Origin: Eucommia ulmoides
Taxonomy: Eukaryota; Streptophyta; Magnoliopsida; Garryales; Eucommiaceae
Direction of reading: 5' to 3'
Length of the DNA stretch: 64,000 nt
NCBI GenBank assembly: GCA_016647705.1
Contig: CM028333.1
Coordinates: forward strand, 28,866,743 to 28,930,742
Shown: one piece after another, positions 53,408 through 64,000 of the stretch
Layout of the letters: the number at the start of each line of letters is the position of its first letter
Position numbering within the stretch: the first letter of the stretch is position 1
The notes under the pieces: model-generated
Databases searched by the model: none
What the model saw: the letters and a program-made list of their open reading frames with translations, nothing else
What the model was told of the DNA's origin: nothing
Translations under genes and position numbers: made by a program

Positions 53408-56400
53408 ATGGCAGTTTTGATCCAGGTTGCGGATACGTGGCGGCTATTGTCGAGCTCTTTTGGGGGCCTCAGTGTTGAGCTTGGCACGGGTCCTGATGCA
53501 AAGATTGACATTGAGGGTCTGTCAACCTCAGAGGATGAAGCCCCTCCATCCACGTCAGGTCGAGCTTTAGGGGCCAGTCCGACCTCTGGACGGCGAATCT
53601 GTGAAGTTCCACAAGATGCCCTAGTTTGGCGGGTGGAATCTGAGCTGTTGCAAGAGGATGTAAATGCCCTCTGCTCTAAGTGCGCCTTCCCCAACACGGT
53701 GGACGTGTTTATTCCTAGGGATAATGATCGTGCTTGTGCTCCTGAAAAGGGAAACCTCACGATGTACGAGGAGCAGCTACTTGGCAGCCTATGATTCCCA
53801 ATTCATTCTTGGGTGTGTTCTGTCTGTTGGGATCTCAGGTTGTGTCGGTCACAACTCGCACCCAATAGTATGCGGATAGTGGTGGCCTTCCATGTAATTT
53901 GCATGGTGAAGGGCATTGAACCGTACCTGGAGTTGTTCAGGGATGTCTTCCTAGCGAAGTGCAAGCCCAGTGGAAAAGGCTGGTGCTACATAACAACCCA
54001 ACAGAAGTTTCTTACCGACTACGTCGACTTCATCAAGGGTTGGAAGCTAAACTTCTTCTTCCTTGGAAGGACTAGCACAAATGAGTGGGAGTACTCGGTC
54101 TAGATACACTAGAGGACTGAAAGGTAAGTTTAACAGTCCGATGTCAATTTAGTTTTCCTCTCAATTACTTTATCTGACTTGGTCTTTCTCTTTGTTTTCT
54201 CCGCTCCAAAGAAGAACAAGTCGAGCCTAGAGATTGTCGAGTTGAGAGATCGGGTAATAAGCACTAGTTTTAACAATGTTAAGGTATTGTTGATGTCGTA
54301 TCTGTACGACGTATACTTTTAGAGTGATCTATCCCTGCCACCACTGGTCTTGAAGAGAAGCTCCTAAAATATTAAGTGAATTTACCCCTGCTCGGTAATT
54401 TCTCGTGCTTAGCTTTTTGCACTTTTTAGATTGTAGTTGTCCTTACTACAATAATGGACATTGAAGCAATGGCAAAGATGGTGATAGAGGAGGCCAATGA
54501 AGAGGTCGCTGGAGAGGCCCCTCAGTAGATCGTGGAAAAAAAAACCATCCCGGTAGCTCCAACGATGTCGGCACCAATCAACCCCGTTGGTCAAGCTGCA
54601 CCCTAGGTGGCCCCTACATGATCTGCGCCAGTAAGCAGGGTGGCAATGCCAAGGAGACGCAGGACCCTGGTCCCATCCAGGCTGGTGGTGGTGCCTGTAG
54701 ATGCCGAGACCCCGGCCCCAGTGGAGAGGATGGACAAGGGCAAACGAAAAGCATGGGCGGCCGAGGTGGCGGTCGAGCTATAAAAGAGAAGTCGCGGAGA
54801 GAGCTAGGAGAGGTCGGTCAAAACGTTGGTTGTCCACACTAGCCTTCAGCCCTATTGTGCCATCTGGGACACGCCGGCTAGGCTCCCTAGCTTTATTCGT
54901 AAGATGACACTTCCTATGGACCTGGGTAAGATTGCCACGAAGTTCAACAATAGGCTTGCCTCCGATATGTATAGGGGCATAAAATACGGCGCTACTTACA
55001 CTCGCAAGTATACGAGGTCTAAGTTTTAGTATAGTGTGATTGTTAAGATCGGGTTATCGTATCCATAGGGATTACTGTCGTTACTATCAAATATTGCGTT
55101 TGTCGTGACCTAACTTTATCTAGGCGGAAAAAAAATGTATTTAACTAATTAAACTAATACTAATATATCCTAAATTAACTACACTAATATACTAATATGT
55201 TTTAGGGTGAAGAATTGCCTAGGGATTAATGTGTTTACAAATACGTGTTCGATGTCGATTTACTCACGTTTATGGTGTTCGACCTATTTGACAATCTCGG
55301 TACGTAAACTCCACCGTCACCTCTCCTGAGTCTAAGATGGGGGAATACATGAATTCGATTCAACAAAGAAGTCCCCCTCAACATCTTAACAATCCTAGGT
55401 CACGTGAGTTTCGCCCAACGTCATTGATTGCACACAATCCAACTCCCGACCGGGTCATTGGATCGTGAGTTGTATTTACCCTATCGACAATCTCTGTTCT
55501 AAAACTCCATCGCCACCTCTCCCGAGTGTAAGATAGGGGATATTAGAAACTTCGAGTCAATGAAGAAGTCCCCCTCAACGTCTTAACGACCTTAGATTAC
55601 GTGAGTATTGCCCCAACGTCATCGATTGTCCACGATTCAAACCCCGACCGGGTTATAGAATTGTGGCGTTTGTTTACCCAAATCCGAATCCGAGGTTTAT
55701 CAAAACCCCGTATTCTCCATTTATCTAACTAAGCATGATAAACAAACAATACGATAAATACAATCAAACTACGAAGAACAATCACAAACGCAACACCGAA
55801 ATCATCCAAACAACGTATTTATAAATATAGTATTGATCTCTACTACAATCCATGTTTAGCTATGGCCTTAGCTGCATAAATAATGAAACAATGATCTAAA
55901 CATGCTCACATGATCCTAAGATAAATAAATAAGGAAAAACAACCGAAGAACTTAGCCTCGTTTGAATATAAACCGCTAAGAATGCTCAACGATCGATTCG
56001 CCGTCTTTTCCACTTTGGGATGTGAGATCCACATCTAAAACTCCTAAACCCTAGCCTAAATATAGCTTAAGGTGCCCAAATGGCCAGGGGGTTCACAAGG
56101 AGGGGAGAGGGAATGGACTTGGAAATATTTCTGCTGGGTTTCCGCCTAGGCGGTGGGCTGTCAGTAGCCTTTGGTCATTCTTAGCTTCTTCACCGCCTAG
56201 GCGGTGGTCTGGACGCTTAGGCGGTGGGCCTGTTTCACATTTTTGCCTCCGAGCTTGTTTATCCACCTTAACTTCAACTGCTTTTGGTTTGATCTCATCG
56301 TTTTCACTTCAGTTTCCTATCTTTTTGCCCCACACGCCTGATTTATACAAAAAGTAATAAAACTAATTAAAACTTAATAAAATACTATATAAACGCTCGA

Positions 56401-57195
56401 AAACTAACTTAATTCGGTTTGGAAATATGTAGGTATATTACACCTATCAAGCCTCCTAGAGATGAGTTCCCGTCCCAGTTGAACTTTCAAACTTACATAG
56501 TTTTGTATACTTATTTTTGTTTTCCCATTCTGCTCACACTTCATTCTCGCAGGGCCTTTACTCAGCAATGAAGCTGGGGCTGCGCCTCCACTGGGCTAAT
56601 GAGAGAGCCAAAATATAGGAGGAGGAGAAGACCGAGCTAGTCAATAGCCGGGACGCAGCCCTGGAGTTGACGGGAAGCTCCAAGCAGAGAATAAACAACT
56701 AACAGCGAGGGTCGAGAACCTGCTAAAGGAAATGAAGGCCCTGGCTAAGGCAGCTCAGGACCACATGGACATAGCAAACAAAGCGGTCCAGAAATCTAAA
56801 AAGTCATTCGACCAACTCGAGAAGGTCATAAATAACATGATTCTTTGGTGGATCAGGCCCGGGCTAGAGCCGTGGAGGAGCGAAAGAATATCCGAGACTT
56901 CAAGGACATGGAGACTAGGATCGGGGCAGCGGTGATGAAGTTGGGCTTTATAGGAGTGATTAATTATGTCCGACGCTAGTTCTCCCAGGTTGACTATAAG
57001 AAGATCAGAATGGAGCTCGATCCTGGATAGGTCCGGGCCACCCAAGCTAGCGTGCCGGGCCCAGCATCGATGCTAGAGGCCAAACCGAGTCCCCTGTTAG
57101 CGATAAAGCCTAGGTCAGTCCTACTCCTTAGTAGTTCTCCCATCAGCCCAGTCAAAAACAACAACTTGCAAATTTTTCTTTCTTTTTTAGCCTAG
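53408..57195 (+). pseudogene. Tat-element antisense accessory gene (Transposase_28-like)
   Basis: Encodes the plant protein family annotated as putative gypsy-type transposon (PF04195-like), function unknown. It runs opposite to its host element (pol end on - at 58474), as the antisense accessory frames of Tat-lineage elements do. Part 1 (53408-54105): MYEEQLLGSL, then PNSMRIVVAFHVICMVKGIE and GWKLNFFFLGRTSTNEWEY, with a stop at 53792-53794 (TGA where the family has Arg) and TAG at 54102. Probable intron 54124-54211. Part 2 (54450-54967): acidic and Pro/Ala/Arg-rich. An LTR (54968-56449) interrupts. Part 3 (56555-57195): GLYSAMKLGLRLHWANER, a coiled coil (LKEMKALAKAAQDHMDIANK) and DFKDMETRIGAAVMKLGFIG. 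Several stops; dead. Confidence 0.7.
54968..56449 (-). mobile_element. Athila-like LTR (probable solo) in the accessory gene
   Basis: On - it begins TGATAGGTGTAATATACC at 56449 and ends near GCCCCTATACA at 54968, about 1480 bp. It shares the 199-bp internal duplication with the LTR at 26991 (here about 55255-55665) and CCGCCTAGGCGGTG palindromes at 56140-56230. No internal region adjoins it. A matching target duplication was not found, so the left limit is approximate. Confidence 0.75.
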
Positions 57196-58473
57196 AAAGG
57201 GCTTGTAATGATGGGCTCAAGCCCCACATTTTGTAACAACAAATTTTTTGATGAATGAATAGAATTTTCCTTTTTAATCTTTTGTCTGCTCGGCGAGTAA
57301 TTTCTGGTCGATTTTCTTTGCACATCATTACTAATAATCATTGTAACTTAGTAAAAGAAACCGATCTCGTTCATTTAATCTTTAAAACTGCAGATCAGCT
57401 CGGATACTATTGAAGTTAATGACCAAGACAACCTAACCAACACGTTATCATGAAGGAACAGTCACACCGACCTCAAAAATTGTGGGCTCTTTGCCTTCAG
57501 CCTGGTGATTTTTGGTCACTTGACTTTTTCGCAACAAATTTTGGCCACTCTAGTCTGAGCAGTTTTTTTGAGCCGACATGTGGAATCAGGTCGGTGGAGA
57601 TTTAATAAAACTCGGTCCCTTCAAAGTATTTGACAGTGAAAAGTGCAAAACGTTATTAACAAACGGGCAGGATCTTTTGCCGATCTTGGTTTTAGTGCCA
57701 AGCCGTTTTGATAGCAAATTTTTGGACTTAGGACTATAATAATTATCGTCACAACACTGAGAAGATTTTAACCTTCCACCAAATACTGGGAGATCAAGTC
57801 GGTCCACTAGCCCTTTACCCTCTCTTGATTATCTTGCCCCCCAGGCGACCATAGGAGCTCGGTTTTGCCGTGCTCGTGTGGTTGGCTTATTGGAGAGGGT
57901 ATCCGACTTGAGTTGGGCCCTTTCAGTCCATGGACCTCGACACCTTGGTGGATTCACATGGACGGTCATAGGTGAGTTCTCCTTAGTCAGTCTCATTCTC
58001 GAGCCCTTTCGGATTATCTCAATTCCCCTTACAGAAGCATCGTCCATTTAGGTCGCCTGAGCTCAGCTCGGCTGTGAGGGAGGAGATGCTAGCTTCTAGG
58101 TCCTTGGTCCTGGTTGGTGTAACACCATCGGGGGGTGACAACTAGTTATTCCTCTGGCTAACACTGTCGACCTGTGTAGCAGGCTAGTTTTACCTTTGAC
58201 GTTGTATTCCGAGATGCCTTTTCTTGGAGATTCAGCTGGAGGGCTACCCGTGCTGGTCTATGTAAGACAGAGGGCCTGCTTATCTATACCTTCTCATGGA
58301 GATAGGCTAGAGGATGGATCATCTGTGCCGTTAACAATCGAAGGGCTGCACGTCTCCACTTTCATACTTGTGGAGATTTTAGAGATATGGAGAATTTGTT
58401 GAACTGAACACCATTTTCATTGAATGAAAACTTCATTATAAGCTTTGAAAATCAAAATAAAAAATCTTTACAT
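57196..58473 (-). other. Non-coding region between Tat pol and the accessory gene
   Basis: Just after the accessory frame, GGGCTTGTAATGATGGGCTC and a T-rich stretch look like the 3' end of that + strand gene. The rest, about 1.1 kb, is richer in G/C than the surroundings and has no coding frame with family motifs. Confidence 0.5.
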
Positions 58474-58596
58474 CTATGAATATGGCTCATCTCTTGGATA
58501 GTAGCGCTTCAGGTGATCGGCGTTCCAGGGGTATCTCAGGGCTATCCCCTCTTTGTTTTCCAGATCGTACGTGCCGGGCCGAGCTACTCGGGTGAC
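58474..58596 (-). pseudogene. C-terminal end of a Tat-like gypsy pol
   Basis: On - the 123 bases read VARPGTYDLENKEGIALRYP then WNADHLKRYYP, ending in TAG at 58476-58474. This is the standard end of gypsy integrase (LE..G..L.R.WNA.HLK.YY). It is cut at 58596 by the Athila-like element that starts at 58597; the rest of pol would lie beyond that insertion. Confidence 0.8.
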
Positions 58597-59890
58597 TGAT
58601 AAATTAATTTTATCTATAGATTTTAAATCCAAATTTAGTAATTTTTGAGTGTTATATTAGTGTTTTAATTCATTTTTATTCGTTTTTATGTAAATCAGGT
58701 GTTATGGGCAAAAACGGTCGAATATCGAGCTAATCAGTTGGACGTCGGTGAAGAAATGGTATAAAACAGAGCAAACAGGCTTCTCTCTGTAGCGAGATGC
58801 TACTCTTTATAGCATCTCAAGCCAAGGGACACTGGCCCTTGCTCGCTGCAGTGAGCAACAACAAGCGGTTGTTCTGACCAAGCTCGCTACAACGAGTATA
58901 CACCAGCTGGCAACGCATTTTCTTAATATTTTTAGGATATTTTGGGTTTCTACTTATATTCCTTCATCCTACCTTTCCAAAGAACATTTTGGAGAGCCCT
59001 AGATCAGACCAAACAAGAAGAACACATCGTTGGAGAAGAGGAAACGATCTTGGAGCGGATTTTGCGAAAGTTGAACCATCTATTTTACATATTTGCCTTT
59101 CCTTTCTTGTTTCTCTATTTGTTTCTAAACTTTATTGATTGTTTGATGATATTTATCTCATGTTTTGTTGAATATTCGGTTATGGCCATGAGTAGCTACG
59201 CATTTATTATCTAGGTATTAATGTAATTCATGAATATACATGTCTGAGTAAATCTTTGTTTCGTTAATAGTTGTTCATCCCTATTTTAATTGTGTTTACT
59301 ATTTTATTACTTCCATAGTATGCTTGTTATGATATTGTGGTTGGTTTGAGAATACGGGATTTGACACTCGGGAGAGATAGTGCCGGATTTGGACTAGGGT
59401 TAAAACACAACACAACATTCTAATATTTCGGAAGATTATTAGAACGTGTGCAATCCATGAGGTTGGGGAAAGACTGATGTAATCATTTAGACGCTAGGTA
59501 GGGATATTGGTGTTGACATAGCTTTATATTCACTCACTTTACACTCGGGAGAGTTAGTGAGTGAGTTTTAGACACCAAGATTGTTGAATAGATTGATAAC
59601 CATTAATGTAAACTAGAGTAAATCAAACATGTATAAGTGAATGAAATTAATCTCTAGATAATACATTCTCATAGAATTAATACCAAGTATTTTAGTTTAA
59701 TTAGTTTTCAAATAGAAAACACATATCAAATCTCTAATCGTCTAGATAACATTGAGTTATGTCAATTTTAGTACTTAACTAGTTCTAACGATAAATCCCA
59801 GTAGACGACACTCGATCTTCGGATCCACTTCATCAGTTGTTGACCTCTTGCACTTGAGAGTAATTCAAAGAGCATATAAATATCGTAACA
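58597..59890 (+). repeat. 5' LTR of an Athila-like element
   Basis: About 1294 bp from TGATAAATTAATTTTATC to TATCGTAACA, followed by a primer site. It is divergent from the other LTRs but keeps the layout: a palindrome cluster at 58780-58905 (GCTCGCTGCAGTGAGC), then TTTTTAGGATATTTTGG, then the GGGATTTGACACTCGGGAG block at 59350. Confidence 0.85.
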
Positions 59891-59896
59891 AGTTTT

Positions 59897-59914
59897 TGGC
59901 GCCGTTGTTGGGGA
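59897..59914 (+). other. Primer binding site (tRNA-Asp type)
   Basis: TGGCGCCGTTGTTGGGGA, matching the tRNA-Asp complement with one or two changes, 6 bp after the LTR. Confidence 0.88.
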
Positions 59915-60032
59915 ATTTAAAGTTAGTGATTAAGTTGATATTACTACCAAGTAGCTTAGTATTAATTTAGACACTCTTTTATTTTATTTGTTTTTGTTTA
60001 ATCATTTTTATTGGTTGTGGTGACTGATAGTG

Positions 60033-60745
60033 TATGCGACGAAGTCAAAGTTTGGAATTCCTTGCTCTTGATTCGAAAATTGAATGTACGTTAAGAAGGC
60101 TAAGAAGGGAGAAGAGAAACCAAGCCCGAGGAATGGACGACGGTGGTAATGAACGTGTGCCATGACAACCACCGGTGCGTCAAGCGCTACCGCAACAACC
60201 ACCGGAACCTGAAGTTCGACAACAAAGGGTCCTTTAAGATTACTACTGACCCGTTATGTTTGACAACTATTCATGGATCCAGAGACAGCCGATCCAAGCC
60301 AACAACTTTGAGTTGAAACCTTCTCTAATCAACATGGTTCAATAGAACCAATATGGCAAAAATCTTCATGAATATCCAAATATCCATCTTGTGACATTCT
60401 TGGAAATATATGACACAGTGAAGATCAATGGAGTCGCAGAGAATGTCATTAGGCTAAGGCTATTTCCATTCTCTCTTCGAGACAGAGCCAGGGGTTGGTT
60501 TTAATCTGTCCAACTGGGGAACATCTCAACTTAGGAGGAACTAGCTCAACGGTTCCTCACTAAGTTCTTTCCCCAATCGAAGACATCACAATTGACGAAA
60601 TTGCTCAATTTTACCAACGGTATTATGATCCACTCTTCGAGGCATGGGAGCCATTCAAGGATTTATTGATAAAGTGCCCCCAACACGGGTATCAAGATTG
60701 GTTTCAAACCCAACTCTTCTACAACGGGTTGGAAAGCTCACTTTG
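60033..60745 (+). pseudogene. Athila-like gag, broken
   Basis: Reads MRRSQSLEFLALDSKIECTL near the start, a basic and Gln/Pro-rich part, then NNFELKPSLINMVQ, VTFLEIYDTVKINGVAENVI and RLRLFPFSLRDRARGWF of the retrotransposon gag domain, followed by TKFFPQSKTSQLTKLLNFTN. Several stops and shifts. At about 60745 it joins protease directly (LFYNGLE to KALCDLGAS), so the gag C-terminus and protease start are deleted. Confidence 0.8.
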
Positions 60746-60747
60746 AG

Positions 60748-61405
60748 AAGGCACTTTGTGATCTTGGAGCAAGTATCAATCTTATGCCGTCATCCGTTTA
60801 TCAAAAAATAGGGCTTGGAGATGCAAATCCAACTACTATTTCTCTGCAAATGGTAGATTGTTCATTGACCTATCCAAAGGAAATCATTGAAGATGTTCTT
60901 GTAAAGGTGGACAAATTCATCTTTCAAGTGGATTTTGTCGTGTTGGAAATGGAAGAAGACCGGGAGATTCTTATTATACTTGGGAGGCCTTTTCTCGCAA
61001 CTGGGAATGCGTTGATTGATGTGCATAATAGGAACTTGACTTTAAGGGTAAATGACGATGAAGTGAAATTCAACATTTTCAATGCAAAGAGGTTTTTAGA
61101 AGAGTGTCCAACTTGCAATCGAGTGAAAATGGTGGACTCGTGCGTTAGGGAGTTCTTTCATGAAAATTTGAATCGAGATCCTTTGGAGCACACTCTCATA
61201 AATTTCCTATCTATGGAGGATTTTGATGAAAAATGGTATACCACAAATAAAGGTGTTGTGGACTACGTCCTATCTCTCGAAGCTGTACCTAAATACATAG
61301 TAAATTCTATTCAAATGGAGAACCTTGATGATGAAGATAGTTCGCCCGATCCCTCAAATCCACTTTACGGTGGGCTGATTCTCAAGAAATTACCGGATCA
61401 CCTTT
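60748..61405 (+). pseudogene. Athila-like aspartic protease region
   Basis: Contains CDLGASINLMPSSVYQKIGL with the catalytic DLGA (Asp codon 60760), EDVLVKVDKFIFQVDFVVLE and ILGRPFLATGNALIDVHNRN (the second conserved protease motif). The frame is open for about 220 codons. A frameshift near 61400-61406 separates it from RT. It would have cut the polyprotein in the particle. Confidence 0.88.
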
Positions 61406-61406
61406 G

Positions 61407-63234
61407 TATACATTTTTAGGGGATAACTCTACCAAACCGGTCATTATTTTATCGTCTTTAACTCAAGAATAAGAGAACAAACTGCTCATTATCCTTAAAC
61501 GACACAAGTCCGCATTCGCTTGTTCTATTTTCGACATCAAGTGAATAAGCCCGACTATATGCATGCATAAAATCTTGATGGAGGACGCATTCAAGCCCTC
61601 AATTGAGCATCGAATAAGGCTAAACCTTGCAATGAAAGAGGTGGTCCATGCCGAAGTGTTAAAGTTATTGAATGTCAAAATCATTTATGCTATATCGGAC
61701 AATGAATGGGTAAGTCCGCTGCAAGTGGTTCCAAAGAAAGGTGGCATGAGTGTAGTGAAGAATGAGAGAAATGATCTAATTCCTACATGAACCATCACTG
61801 GATGGAAAGTGTGCATTGACTATAGAAAGTTAAACAAGACCACATAGAATGATCACTTTTCTCTCCCGTTCATCGACCAAATGTTGGATCGTCTCTCCAG
61901 TTATGACCATTATTGTTTTCTTGATGAATATTCAAGCTATAATCAAATAGTCATTTCACCGGAAAACCAAGAAAAGACAACCTTCACTTGTCCATACGAT
62001 ACATTTGCATACCGTCGTATGTCGTTTGGTCTATGCAATGCTTCAGCAACTTCCCAATGGTGTATGATGGCGATCTTTTTTGATATGGTGGAAGTATTCA
62101 TGGATGATTTCTCAGTCTTTGGTTCATCCTTTGACCATTTCCTTTACAATCTATCACTTGTTCTCAACCGATGTGAAGAGAAAAATTTAGTTCTAAATTG
62201 GGAGAAGTGTCATTTCATGGTCAAGGAGGAAATTATCTTAGGCCATCGGGTTTCTTCCAAGGGGCTTGAGATGGATTGGGTGAAGATCGAGACAATCGAG
62301 AAACTTTCGCCACCGATCAATGTAAAGGGAGTAAAAAGTTTCCAAGGCCATGCCAGATTCTACTGGAGATTCATCAAAGATTTTTCAAAAACAGTGAAGC
62401 CGTTGTGCCATTTGCTTGAAAATGATGCCATTTTCATTTTTGATGATGCTTGTGTGAGAGCATTAAATGCCATGAAGGAGAATTTTATCTCGGCTCCGAT
62501 TATAGTCGCTCCGGATTGGAATGCACATTTTGAGATCATGTGTGACATGAGTGATTATGTGGTTGGAGTTGTTTTAGGCCAACGCAAGGAGAACATTTTT
62601 CAATCAATATACTATGCAAGCAAAATGCTCAATGATGCACATGAGAATTACACCACCATTGAGAAGGAGATGATGGTAGTGGTATTTACTTGTGATAAGT
62701 TTTGTTAATACATTATAGGGTCCAAGGTGATCATCTATACAGACCATACCACCATCCGGTACTTATTTCCAAAGAAGGATACCAAGCCTCGTCTAATCTG
62801 GTGGATTCTCTTGCTTCAAGAGTTTGATGTTGATATTCGAGACAAGAAGATGAGTGAAAATATGGTAGTTGAACATCTCTCACAGCTCGTGTTAGAAGAT
62901 GTTGGTGATGATTTGTGTATCATGTAAGTTTTCCCGAATGAGCAATTGTTTAATATTAAAGTTAAACTTCCATGGTTTACGGATATAATTAATTATCTTG
63001 CATGCAAGGTGTTTTCCCCGAACCTATCTAATGCCCAAAGGAAGAAATTCCTATTTGATGTAAAACATTATATATGGGATGACCCCATATTGTTCAAGAA
63101 ATGTCCCAATCAAGTCATTCGGTGATGTGTTCTGAAAGAGAAAATTGCAAGCATTCTATATCATTACCACTCATTGTCGTGTGTGTGGCATTTTGGAGCA
63201 ACACGGACGGCCGCTAAGGTACTTCAATCAGGTT
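61407..63234 (+). pseudogene. Athila-like RT, RNase H and start of integrase
   Basis: RT: CMHKILMEDAFKPSIEHRIR, VSPLQVVPKKGG, KVCIDYRKLNKTT, FAYRRMSFGLCNASATSQWC and catalytic VFMDDFSVFG. Before FMDD four residues usual in this clade are missing (DMVEVFMDD). RNase [35 protein letters not shown] and [14 protein letters not shown]. Integrase zinc region: ILYHCHSLSCVWHFGATRTA. Stops: TGA 61788, TAG 61845, TAA 62706, TAA 62925. Integrase breaks off at 63234, where an inverted copy begins. Confidence 0.9.
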
Positions 63235-64000
63235 TTTACGAACGTATATGAATTACGAAAAAAACTCGGCCAGTGAAAACCTAATTGAAGCACCTTAACG
63301 ACCATCTGTGTTGCTCCAAAATGCCCCCCACATGGCGATGAGTGGCAATGATATAGAATGCTTGCAATTTTCTCTTTCGGAACACATTGCCGGATGACTT
63401 GATTAGCACATTTCTTGAACAATATGAGGTCATCCCTATATAATGTTTCACATCAAATAGGAATTTCTTCCTTTAGGTATTAGATAGGTCTGGGGGAAAC
63501 ACCTTGCATGCAAGATAATTGATTATATCCATAAACCATGGAAGTTTAACTTCAATATTAAACAATTGCTCGTCCATGAAAACTTACGTGATACACAAAT
63601 CATCACCAACATCTTCTAACACGAGCTGTGAGAGATGATCAACTACTATATTTTCACTCATCTTCTTGTCTCGAATCTCAACATGAAACTCTTGAAGCAA
63701 GAGAATCCACCGGATTAGACGAGGCTTGGTGTCCTTCTTTAGAAATAAGTACCGGATGGTGGCATGGTCCGTATAGATGATCACCTTGTACCCTATAATG
63801 TATGAACAAAACTTATCACAAGTAAATACCACCGCCATCATCGTCTTCTTAGTGGTGGTGTAATTCTCCTGTACATCATTGAGCATTTTGCTTGCATAGT
63901 ATATTGATCAAAAAATGTTCTCCTTGCGTTGGCCTAAAACAACTCCAACCACATAATCACTCGTGTCACACATGATCTCAAATGGCTCATTCCAATCCAG
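63235..64000 (-). pseudogene. Inverted copy of the Athila-like RNase H/integrase region
   Basis: On -, from the window edge: [40 protein letters not shown] and [20 protein letters not shown], then KIASILYHCHSSPCGGHFGA and GFHWPSFFRNSYTFVKT near 63240. It matches the + copy at 62510-63234 closely but lacks its stop at 62706 (Ser codon here) and runs about 40 bases further into integrase before the junction. It continues outside the window. Confidence 0.9.

Larger units (their letters stand above)
47168..53408 (-). repeat. Tat-like gypsy 3' LTR, interrupted by an Athila-like element
   Basis: On - it begins TGTCTCTGACACC at 53408 and ends CGACCCCAACA at 47168. Without the insertion 47770-53358 and its duplicated flank it is about 645 bp. 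TATA box on - around 47470-47485 (CTTATATAAGG); downstream a CTCTTACTCTTACGCTAGAG block as in the solo LTR at 29577. It lies at the 3' end of the - strand element whose pol end is at 58474-58596. No target duplication could be checked at the far side. Confidence 0.6.

Noticed and set aside
54618-54842. Gly/Arg-rich open frames
   Set aside because: They are alternative frames of the Pro/Ala/Arg-rich part of the Tat accessory gene.

Overview
The window is a 64 kb piece of AT-rich nuclear DNA from a flowering plant, most likely a eudicot. The evidence is a 15-exon gene with plant-type GT-AG introns, plant retrotransposon clades (copia SIRE-like and Ale-like, gypsy Athila-like and Tat-like), and many MITEs. 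The species cannot be named from the sequence. Only one clearly intact host gene is present. Almost everything else is mobile-element DNA, much of it nested.

Layout. 1-2727: decayed copia element (+) with its 3' LTR. 2728-4903: spacer with a possible SINE and a 661-bp MITE. 4904-13314: an intact malectin-like/LRR receptor kinase gene (927 codons, homologous to the At1g67720 type) whose introns host several MITEs and a 353-bp TRIM retrotransposon with a perfect target duplication. 13315-20138: MITE clusters, including one element nested in another, and a 101-bp tandem repeat. 20139-25534: SIRE-like copia element (-) reduced to LTRs and gag, with an Athila-like solo LTR inside gag. 26260-36216: a second copia element (-) cut by two solo LTRs in its body; its apparent 5' LTR holds a solo LTR that itself holds another solo LTR. 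36316-45851: a 9.5-kb Mutator-like element (MULE). 45913-46646: a carboxylesterase pseudogene. 47168-58596: 3' part of a Tat-like gypsy element (-) with an antisense accessory gene, interrupted by a complete non-autonomous Athila-like element and by a further LTR. 58597-63234: Athila-like gag-pol (+). 63235-64000: the same pol region inverted (-).

The most interesting object is the MULE. It has a perfect 9-bp target duplication (AAAATTAAA). Both ends carry a 12-bp core (ACCGNTTANTCC-like) repeated about every 30 bp and starting 9 nt from each terminus. It encodes a MURA transposase and a second gene with a Ulp1-type cysteine protease domain, as in KAONASHI-type and melon ULP-carrying MULEs. 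Its non-coding DNA is filled with dozens of copies of the motif TGTTACATTCAACA, in subterminal tandem arrays, both promoters and introns. One intron of the transposase gene and one intron of the protease gene carry the same roughly 235-bp sequence, about 95% identical by eye, in opposite orientations. The two sense-strand pre-mRNAs are therefore complementary over that stretch. Both genes show a few disabling changes, several in homopolymers, so this copy is recently dead or partly mis-assembled.

A second theme is the Athila-like LTR family. At least eight LTRs carry a palindrome cluster in the same relative place, directly upstream of the TATA box in the best example. The palindrome cores differ between subfamilies (CCGCCTAGGCGG against CCGCTGCAGCGG) while their position is kept.
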